Below are positions 1 through 6,429 of a stretch of DNA of 6,636 bases, piece by piece. Under the pieces are notes generated by a model that worked only from the letters and a program-made list of their open reading frames with translations, did no database searches and was not told where the DNA came from. The position numbers were made by a program, and so were the translations under genes. The stretch comes from Pseudomonadota bacterium (GTDB taxonomy: Bacteria > Pseudomonadota > Gammaproteobacteria > Arenicellales > Arenicellaceae), in NCBI GenBank assembly GCA_018660405.1, contig JABJKL010000237.1, forward strand, positions 1 through 6,636, in the 5' to 3' direction. The number at the start of each line of letters is the position of its first letter. Position 1 is the stretch's first letter.

Positions 1-19
1 AGATTCAATATCTTCTGCT

Positions 20-49
20 AAAGGCGCCAGTCAATTTCCTGGCGTATTT
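20..49 (+). terminator. Possible terminator-like hairpin before the carboxylase gene
   Basis: CGCCAG (25-30) pairs with CTGGCG (39-44) around an eight-base loop, and AAA (20-22) can pair with TTT (47-49) beyond a G-T wobble and one mismatch. A TAA in frame 1 at 19-21 lies just before it. This could be the end of an upstream gene, which would favour a carboxylase start inside the window. The T-tract is short and interrupted, and the long frame also reads through here, so chance is a real alternative. Confidence 0.5.
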
Positions 50-82
50 GGGCATAGTTGTCGGTACTTACGCTATATCGGA

Positions 83-3000
83 TTGCGACGTCGTATATCA
101 GCGACGAATGTACGAGCGTATGGCCGCCTGGCAAATGAAGAATTACCCAAAGGTGACTTGGCTGAGCGTATTCTTAAAGCGCAAAAAACTGCTTTTACCA
201 TTTGGTATGAAAACCCGGAAAAGCTTGTATATATTGAAACGATCAGCAAAGCCTACAAAAGTTTTGTTCAGCGTAGAAGCGAGCAAGGTACGGATCGCAG
301 CCGTTTTACCAAACTCATTTTGGGTGAACCCGGAAAAAATTATCAGGAAGCCCGCCGTAAGCTCTGCTCAAGTATCGGGCTATATCTATATAACCAATGG
401 AAAGGCGCGGCACTGCATAACTTTGAGCAACTCAAAGAGATTATTGTTAGCGCGAGCGGAGATGAAATAAAGGATGATGATTTATTTAAACAAAGCGTCG
501 GTGATTTAAGTTTACGTGAGCTTATGTTCTCCCCTGAATTGCGCGACAGCCTGCTTACGGACTTTCAAAATGTTCGCACTTTCGATGCGCTATACAATAA
601 TTTTGTCGACAATCTAAATGAGATAGCCGCCGAAACCGAAAATTTTCATACTTTGTCTGCCGACACAATGCAGCGCTTGTTAGATGATTCCATGCAACAA
701 GCGACTAGCTCGAGCGATCAAGACAGCTCCGCCGAGTTTTCAGCCTGGCTAGTCTTTTTTATGTCGTATAAACGACGTGGCAAATTTTTAAAAGATGTAG
801 AAGAATGGAAGCGTGTCGCTTTTCCACGCTTATCTGACGCATTGCTAGTACTAATAACCTTCTTTTTTGAAAGCTTGTTGCCGCGTTATTTTGAGTCCAA
901 GAGCTCCGGCAAAGAATTCGATGGAACAATAAACCCGGTACATATTGGCAAGCGCAAAGATTTTTGGAACCAGCTGGCTATTGCATCCGTCAGTATGCGC
1001 ATACAACGAGTAATTAACGACATCAAAAGTCGTAAATTAGCGACCGTAGATGCCATACGGGATAAGTTCTTCAACGATTTCAAGGAACTCGATGCCCAAC
1101 TACTTACGTCCAATCCAGTGAACTTCCCCGGTTTTCGACTCTCGGTCGAAAAGGCGCTGACCAACCAGGTCACACCTTGCGGCGTAGTCACTGGAACGGC
1201 AAGGCTCAAAGGCGATAAGAGCCGTGAGGTGGGGGTGCTGATTTCCAACATCTCGTTTCAGGCCGGTGCCTTTGATATGGCCAGTGCAACCAAACTGTGT
1301 AAGCTGCTTGTGCATTGTGCTGCCAGGCGCTTGCCCGTGATATGTTTTGTATCGTCAGGCGGTATGCAGACAAAAGAAGGCCCTAACTCTTTATTTTCTA
1401 TGGCGATTGTCAATGACCGGGTCACTCGCTTTATCCACGACAACGATTTACCGGTCATCGTTTTTGGTTTCGGTGATTGCACGGGAGGTTCGCAAGCCAG
1501 CTTTGTGACGCACCCTTTGGTACATAGCTACTATTTTAGCGGTGCTGACATCCCGTTCGCTGGCCGAGTAGTCGTACCTTCGTTTCTTCCTTCGCAATAT
1601 ACAGTTGCAAATTATTTCAAGAATAATCGCGAAACCATGCGGGGCCTGGTCATACATCCATTTGCAGATGATCTGGATGAGCGCCTGGCAAAGGTTGACC
1701 CGAGTATCCCAATTCCAGACGATACCGTGGAAGATGTCATTGAACGTGTATTAGTGGGTTCATATCTATCAGATCAGCAAGCACCTGCCGAACAGCTTGC
1801 TGAACCCCGAACAAGAAATCAGTTTAAACCGGTTCGTAAAGTCTTGATCCACGCTCGTGGTTGTACCGCGGCTAAATTAATCCGTATCGCGCAGGAAAGC
1901 GATATAAAGGTAGTGCTTGTGCAATCAGACCCTGATATGGACTCTGTTGCAGCGGGCATGATGCGTAAACAAGATACATTGGTCTCGCTAGGCGGACAAA
2001 CATCTGACGAAAGCTATCTTAATGCGCCCAGTGTGCTGGCGATCGCAGCACGCCAGGAGGTTGATGCCCTGCATCCTGGTATCGGTTTTCTATCAGAGAA
2101 TGAGCGATTTGCGCGCCTGGTTCGCGAACACGGCATCAATTTTGTCGGCCCCTACGGCCGCAGCATGGAAATCATGGGGAATAAGTCCAATGCGATTCAT
2201 ACCGCAATGGCCAACAAGGTTCCTGTGGTACCCGGAAGCCTTGGCATCCTGACTTCGGATGAAGCTACCGCCAAGGTTGCTGCAGAAATAGGCTACCCGG
2301 TACTGCTCAAAGCTGTACACGGCGGTGGTGGCAAAGGTATCCAGATCGTACGTAACGAAGATGAAATTAAAGAGGCCTTCCAAAAAGTGCGTGCCGAAGC
2401 GCGCGCTGCTTTTGGAAACGGCGACTTGTACCTTGAGAAGTTCGTCGAATCGATGCGCCACATCGAAGTGCAAATTTTGCGCGATAGCCACGGTAATACA
2501 CTTATTCTTGGATTGCGAGATTGCAGTGTGCAACGTAACAATCAAAAGGTCGTTGAAGAATCAGCATCAACCATGCTACCGGCTAAACTGGAAAAGCAAG
2601 CCTGCCAATGTGCCGAAAAACTGGCTAATGCGGTTGACTACATTGGTGCTGGCACGGTTGAATTTATCTACGATCTGCCATCGGATGCTATCTATTTCAT
2701 GGAAATGAACACCCGCTTGCAAATCGAGCATCCGGTTACCGAATGGACTACCGGCATCTCTATTGTTGGTGAGCAATTTCGTATTGCCTCCGGTGAGAGC
2801 ATAAAAGAGCTCAAGCCAGTGCATGATGGATACTCAATCGAAGCCAGAGTAACTGCCGAGAAGGCAATTTATACACCCTCAGGTGAAATCGAGTTCTCCC
2901 CTACTCCAGGTAATGTCGTTGAATGTAGCTTCCCGAAAGGCGACGACATCGAAATACTCTCGGCTGTTGGGCCAGGCAAAGTGATATCTCCATTTTACGA

Positions 3001-3565
3001 CAGCATGATTGCCCAGGTGATTGTGCACGCTCAGGATCGAAAGCAAGCCATTGCACGTTTAATCGAAGTGCTGGGTGAAATAAGAATCACGGGCGTGTGT
3101 ACCAACCTGGCCCTGTTAGATCAAATACTCTCGGATTCTGTATTCCAAAAAGGCGATTACGACACGGGCTATCTTCCAAAAATGCTCGCTCGTATTGATG
3201 GCGACAAATTGATCGAGAAAATGGCAGACACTGGCCTGGAACAATCTGGTGATGAGTTAAGTAGTATTAGAATCGAAGACTCCGATGAACTGCGGGTTAA
3301 CTCACCAATGACCGGCATTTTCTACACCACACCGTCACCTTCGGAGCCTGAATACATAAAAGTAGGCGACATTATTGATGTCGATCAAACAATTTGCCAG
3401 ATTGAAGCGATGAAAATATTTACCCAGCTCAGCTTATCCAGCATCAGCGCTGGCTTGGATATTTACGATAACGATATGAAGTACGAAGTGGTACGCGTCA
3501 ATCAGTCGCCGGGCACGCAAATAAACGCTGGCGATCTGGTGTTCGTCATAAAACCCGCTTCCTAA
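83..3565 (+). CDS. Fused biotin-dependent carboxylase: AccD-like carboxyltransferase, biotin carboxylase, biotinyl carrier (5' end uncertain)
   Basis: This cytosolic enzyme should use ATP and bicarbonate to carboxylate its own biotin, then pass the carboxyl to an acyl-CoA-type acceptor; the substrate is unknown. Numbering from TTG 83: residues 1-350 are helical and unrecognised. Residues 360-515 resemble AccD, with GVVTGTARL at 367-375, SSGGMQTKEG at 424-433 and GGSQASF at 468-474. Residues 585-1040 are biotin carboxylase: HPGIGFLSEN (664-673), K743 before the glycine loop (747-752), RDCS (812-815), QKVVEE (821-826), EMNTR (874-878), IEHP (881-884) and R922, the equivalents of the E. coli AccC catalytic residues. 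Residues 1068-1157 are the carrier, with EAMK and biotinyl K1111. The usual RGE motif is RGC (592-594). No alpha-type carboxyltransferase is visible. The frame is open to base 2 without an ATG, GTG or TTG before 83, and no good ribosome site precedes 83, so the start may lie upstream. TTG 158, behind AAAGG, is another candidate. Function class is secure; pathway is not. Confidence 0.5.
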   Translation: MRRRISATNVRAYGRLANEELPKGDLAERILKAQKTAFTIWYENPEKLVYIETISKAYKSFVQRRSEQGTDRSRFTKLILGEPGKNYQEARRKLCSSIGLYLYNQWKGAALHNFEQLKEIIVSASGDEIKDDDLFKQSVGDLSLRELMFSPELRDSLLTDFQNVRTFDALYNNFVDNLNEIAAETENFHTLSADTMQRLLDDSMQQATSSSDQDSSAEFSAWLVFFMSYKRRGKFLKDVEEWKRVAFPRLSDALLVLITFFFESLLPRYFESKSSGKEFDGTINPVHIGKRKDFWNQLAIASVSMRIQRVINDIKSRKLATVDAIRDKFFNDFKELDAQLLTSNPVNFPGFRLSVEKALTNQVTPCGVVTGTARLKGDKSREVGVLISNISFQAGAFDMASATKLCKLLVHCAARRLPVICFVSSGGMQTKEGPNSLFSMAIVNDRVTRFIHDNDLPVIVFGFGDCTGGSQASFVTHPLVHSYYFSGADIPFAGRVVVPSFLPSQYTVANYFKNNRETMRGLVIHPFADDLDERLAKVDPSIPIPDDTVEDVIERVLVGSYLSDQQAPAEQLAEPRTRNQFKPVRKVLIHARGCTAAKLIRIAQESDIKVVLVQSDPDMDSVAAGMMRKQDTLVSLGGQTSDESYLNAPSVLAIAARQEVDALHPGIGFLSENERFARLVREHGINFVGPYGRSMEIMGNKSNAIHTAMANKVPVVPGSLGILTSDEATAKVAAEIGYPVLLKAVHGGGGKGIQIVRNEDEIKEAFQKVRAEARAAFGNGDLYLEKFVESMRHIEVQILRDSHGNTLILGLRDCSVQRNNQKVVEESASTMLPAKLEKQACQCAEKLANAVDYIGAGTVEFIYDLPSDAIYFMEMNTRLQIEHPVTEWTTGISIVGEQFRIASGESIKELKPVHDGYSIEARVTAEKAIYTPSGEIEFSPTPGNVVECSFPKGDDIEILSAVGPGKVISPFYDSMIAQVIVHAQDRKQAIARLIEVLGEIRITGVCTNLALLDQILSDSVFQKGDYDTGYLPKMLARIDGDKLIEKMADTGLEQSGDELSSIRIEDSDELRVNSPMTGIFYTTPSPSEPEYIKVGDIIDVDQTICQIEAMKIFTQLSLSSISAGLDIYDNDMKYEVVRVNQSPGTQINAGDLVFVIKPAS

Positions 3566-3584
3566 GCTATCGCAGTCTTAAGTC

Positions 3585-4745
3585 ATGTCTAGCTCAAACA
3601 CTTCATCCACTGGAATACTCTCTGTCATTATCGTTGTGTTATTAGGGGCGCTGGTCACTGTGAGTGGTCTGTATATCTACCAACGTGCCGCGGACTATTC
3701 ACCGGCACAAATAGAACAACCCAGTGACGGTGCAGATTTCACAGCGTCTCAGGTGTATGAATGGCGACTGGTGACCACTTGGCCGAAGAATTATCCTGCG
3801 ATTGGTCTCGGCCCGGAAAACTTTGCCAAGATGGTTGAGCGCATGAGTAATGGCCGCCTTATCATTCAGGTGTATGGCGCGGGCGAAATTGTACCCGCCT
3901 TGGGTGTTTTCGATGCCGTCAGCAATGGCAGCATCGAGATGGGCCACGGCGCAGCCTACTATTGGAAAGGGAAGATTCCAGCCAGCACACTCTTTACCAC
4001 ACTGCCTTTTGGTATGAATGCCCAGGAGGTTAATGGCTGGATTCATTATGGCGGCGGCCTTGAACTTTGGCGCGAAACCTACAAACCATTTGGCTTGATC
4101 CCCTTTGCAGGGGGTAATACGGGCGTTCAAATGGCGGGGTGGTTTAATAAAGAAATTAACTCTGTTGAAGACCTGCAAGGCCTGAAAATGCGTATTCCCG
4201 GTCTTGCGGGCGAAGTTTTTACCCTCGCTGGGGGAAGCAGCGTAACGATTCCCGGCGGAGAGCTATACACCAGCATGCAAACCGGCGTAATTGACGCCAC
4301 CGAATGGGTAGGCCCCTATAATGATATCGCCTTTGGCTTGCACGAAGTGGCGGAGCATTACTACTACACAGGCTGGCATGAGCCAGGGCCCATGCTCGAG
4401 TTTATTGTCAATGAAGCTAAATGGAACACGCTTCCAGCCGATTTACAGGCAATCATAGGGAGCGCTGCGCGGGTTATTAATCATGATGTACTGGACGAAT
4501 ATACGGCAAAAAATGCCATTGCCCTGCAAGATCTGAAATCTCGTTATGGAATCATACCCAAACCATTTCCACCCGAGGTGCTTGATTATCTTCGTGAGAT
4601 CGCAGAGCAACGCTACCTGGATTTAGCTGCGCAAGATGAGCAATTTTCAAAGGTGTATAGCTCTTATAAAACATTCCTGGACTCTGTCTCTGAGTATCAT
4701 GAAATATCAGAGAAATGGTATTATACTTCAAGGAGTTTTAATTAG
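3585..4745 (+). CDS. dctP: TRAP transporter solute-binding protein, TakP-like (2-oxoacid/monocarboxylate type)
   Basis: Periplasm-facing receptor of a TRAP transporter, delivering an organic anion to the QM permease. The 386 residues begin with a polar head and a hydrophobic segment (about 11-32) that is a signal peptide or an uncleaved anchor; I see no lipobox and no clear AXA site. The mature part starts near EWRLVTTWP (59-67). Family features are the NTGVQMAGWF stretch (Q182), the conserved anion-binding arginine in MRIPG (R203), EWVGPYND (240-247) and WHEPG (264-268). These fit the TakP/lactate-binding group, in which equivalent Gln, Glu and Trp residues and a metal ion help hold 2-oxoacids or lactate. 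It starts 19 bases after the carboxylase stop, so co-transcription is likely, although no strong Shine-Dalgarno is seen before the ATG. It runs convergently to its presumed partners dctM and dctQ. Mannitol/chloroaromatic-type names used for related proteins are an alternative label. The ligand is an inference. Confidence 0.5.
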   Translation: MSSSNTSSTGILSVIIVVLLGALVTVSGLYIYQRAADYSPAQIEQPSDGADFTASQVYEWRLVTTWPKNYPAIGLGPENFAKMVERMSNGRLIIQVYGAGEIVPALGVFDAVSNGSIEMGHGAAYYWKGKIPASTLFTTLPFGMNAQEVNGWIHYGGGLELWRETYKPFGLIPFAGGNTGVQMAGWFNKEINSVEDLQGLKMRIPGLAGEVFTLAGGSSVTIPGGELYTSMQTGVIDATEWVGPYNDIAFGLHEVAEHYYYTGWHEPGPMLEFIVNEAKWNTLPADLQAIIGSAARVINHDVLDEYTAKNAIALQDLKSRYGIIPKPFPPEVLDYLREIAEQRYLDLAAQDEQFSKVYSSYKTFLDSVSEYHEISEKWYYTSRSFN

Positions 4746-4767
4746 AACCTAATCTAGTTTATAGGTT
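4746..4767. terminator. Weak AT-rich inverted repeat between the convergent dctP and dctM genes
   Basis: AACCTA (4746-4751) and TAGGTT (4762-4767) are perfect inverted arms with a ten-base loop, directly after the dctP stop and followed by ACTTTT. Its place in a 62-base convergent gap suits a terminator, but the stem is short and GC-poor, so this is a weak candidate. Nothing else is visible in the gap. Confidence 0.5.
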
Positions 4768-4807
4768 ACTTTTCAAGTCTTTCGATCGTCAAGATTGGTG
4801 CGAAAAA

Positions 4808-6169
4808 TCATAGCAAAGAAGGCAACCAGGTGGCAATCGCTGGGAATAATGCAAGCAGCAAAAGAACCAATAACTGAATACCGATGTAGGGCAGCACTCC
4901 TTTGTAAATTTCCACGGTCTTAACACTCTCCGGTGCAACGCTGCGCAAATAAAACAATGCAAAGCCAAACGGAGGCGTTAAAAAGGAAGTTTGCAGATTC
5001 ACCGCAATCATAATTCCGAGCCATACAGGGTCTATCCCCATGGCAAGCAGTACTGGACCAACAATGGGCACAACAACGAAGGTAATTTCGATAAAGTCGA
5101 GAATAAAACCGAGCAGAAATACAACACACATTACAGTTAACATGGCACCAAATGTTCCACCGGGTAAGTTTTCAAATAAGCCATGAACCAGCTCTTCGCC
5201 ACCATAACCCCTGAATACCAAAGAGAAAAACGATGCCCCAATAAGAATCAAAAAGACCATGGAGGTCATTTCCAGCGTTTTAGCAAGCACGTTGCGAAAT
5301 ATTTCTAACGTTAAGCTTCGAGTTACCATGGCTAAACAGGTTGCACCCATCGCCCCTACTCCAGCGGCTTCTGTTGGTGTTGCAACGCCGGAAATAATCG
5401 AACCAAGCACCAGAACAATGAGCCCCAAAGGCGGCAACAGGCTGAACAGCACCTCCGAGTACAACACTTTGTTGATTTCTTTGGCGGCGGGCGCATCTGC
5501 CGGGTATAGATAACTGCGCAGCCAGACATAGGTAAGGTAAAGAACTACCAATAAACATCCGGGCAGCAATGCACCGACAAACAGGTCGCCGACCGATACC
5601 GTTTCAGGATTAAATATTCCCAGACGCGTTTGGGCTTGTTGATAAGCGCTCGACAAAACATCGCCTAGCAGAACCAGGGCTATTGAGGGCGGTATTATCT
5701 GTCCCAGAGTACCCGTTGCGCAGATCGTACCGGCTGCGAAGCTTGGATCGTAACCTCGTTTTAACATGCTCGGCAGAGACATTAACCCCATCGCAACGAC
5801 GGTAGCCCCAACAATACCGGTGCTGGCGGCCAATAACATGCCTACGACGACGACAGACAAACCCAAACCACCAGACAAACGACCAAATAAGCGCGCCATG
5901 GTGTCTAACAAGCGTTCGGCTATGCCAGTACGCTCTAACATGATGCCCATCAATATAAATAAAGGCACTGCGATGAGCGTTTCATTGACCATCGTGCCGT
6001 ACACACGCTCCGGCATTGCCTTTAGCAGGGCTGGGTCAAAATATCCGCTGATAATCCCGCCTGACGCAAATAACAACGCGACACCGGCAAGCGTGAATGC
6101 TACCGGATACCCCAGCAGTAAGGCAACGCATACGCCCGCAAACATTAACAATGGAAGCCACTCAAGCAT
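4808..6169 (-). CDS. dctM: TRAP transporter large permease subunit DctM
   Basis: Inner-membrane transport subunit of a TRAP system, which moves the bound organic anion inward with sodium. It has 453 residues, normal for the family, and is hydrophobic throughout. Typical DctM stretches are the N-terminal MLEWLPLLMF and GYPVAFTLAG, the VPLFILMG segment (68-75) followed by LERTGIAERLL, GTLGQIIPPSIALVLLGD (153-170), GVATPTEAAGVGA (261-273), and NLQTSFLTPPFGFALFYLR (391-409). The long loop after residue 218 and the sequence style resemble the large subunits that pair with TakP/FcbT-type binding proteins. The ATG gives a canonical DctM start. No clear Shine-Dalgarno precedes it, which suggests translational coupling to dctQ. 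The old dctQ stop lies six bases upstream, and a MITE-like element now sits 27 bases upstream. It converges on dctP. No frameshift or internal stop is seen. Confidence 0.5.
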   Translation of the reverse strand: MLEWLPLLMFAGVCVALLLGYPVAFTLAGVALLFASGGIISGYFDPALLKAMPERVYGTMVNETLIAVPLFILMGIMLERTGIAERLLDTMARLFGRLSGGLGLSVVVVGMLLAASTGIVGATVVAMGLMSLPSMLKRGYDPSFAAGTICATGTLGQIIPPSIALVLLGDVLSSAYQQAQTRLGIFNPETVSVGDLFVGALLPGCLLVVLYLTYVWLRSYLYPADAPAAKEINKVLYSEVLFSLLPPLGLIVLVLGSIISGVATPTEAAGVGAMGATCLAMVTRSLTLEIFRNVLAKTLEMTSMVFLILIGASFFSLVFRGYGGEELVHGLFENLPGGTFGAMLTVMCVVFLLGFILDFIEITFVVVPIVGPVLLAMGIDPVWLGIMIAVNLQTSFLTPPFGFALFYLRSVAPESVKTVEIYKGVLPYIGIQLLVLLLLALFPAIATWLPSLL

Positions 6170-6175
6170 GAGTAA

Positions 6176-6196
6176 TTAACCGTTTTTATATAACAT
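6176..6196 (-). other. Displaced native 3' end of dctQ (six codons and stop)
   Basis: On the minus strand this reads ATG TTA TAT AAA AAC GGT TAA, beginning right after the TA that bounds the inserted element. Joining it to the other flank with a single TA gives RNSLMLYKNG and a stop, in frame with dctQ and six bases before the dctM ATG. The spacing and frame agreement are the evidence; homologous uninterrupted dctQ genes would be the test. Confidence 0.5.
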
Positions 6197-6229
6197 TAGT
6201 GCTCTTTCAACATGATATTGCGTATTCAG
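6197..6229 (+). repeat. Left terminal inverted repeat of the MITE-like element
   Basis: It begins TAGTGCTCTTTCAACATGAT and matches the reverse complement of 6429-6461 at 31 of 33 positions. The two differences are at 6219 and 6224. Confidence 0.5.
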
Positions 6230-6333
6230 CGAGCTGCGAAGCGTTTGACCGCTAGGCGAGGCTCGTAGGTAATGGCTAGCCCTTGCCAAGAGTCTTAACA
6301 ACGCGGACGAATGCTTCACAACTCGCCCGAAGG

Positions 6334-6429
6334 GAGTGATCCAGATGATCCAATACTGCGTTGCAGTCCTTGAAAAGGACTCGCCATTTCCTTCGAACTT
6401 CGCCTTGTCTTGAATCATCTGGATCACTC
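6334..6429. repeat. Nested 16-base perfect inverted repeat inside the element
   Basis: GAGTGATCCAGATGAT (6334-6349) is the exact reverse complement of 6414-6429. The right half can therefore fold on itself with about 64 bases between the arms, competing with the full-length fold of the element. The second arm abuts the right terminal repeat, so the first may be a copy of subterminal sequence moved to the centre. Confidence 0.5.
6365..6381. repeat. Short perfect hairpin inside the element
   Basis: AGTCCTT (6365-6371) and AAGGACT (6375-6381) form a seven-base stem with a three-base GAA loop. It lies within the larger nested repeat and would sit at the tip region of that fold. No T-tract follows on either strand, so a terminator is not favoured. 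Confidence 0.5.

Noticed and set aside
58..79. Promoter with TTGTCG and TATATC boxes before the carboxylase
   Set aside because: The boxes are only about ten bases apart, far from the usual 16-18, and no better-spaced pair was evident.
48..470. A 140-codon plus-strand frame overlapping the start of the carboxylase
   Set aside because: It lies in another frame across sequence whose frame-2 translation continues into the clear carboxylase protein. Its own translation is basic and unlike any family I know, so I treat it as a shadow.
5259..6179. Plus-strand frames opposite dctM (5259-5513 and 5766-6179)
   Set aside because: They are antisense shadows of a well-conserved permease gene and have low-complexity translations rich in N, T, P and S.
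6365..6381. Intrinsic terminator within the element
   Set aside because: The stem is perfect but no run of T follows on either strand, so it is better seen as part of the element's fold.
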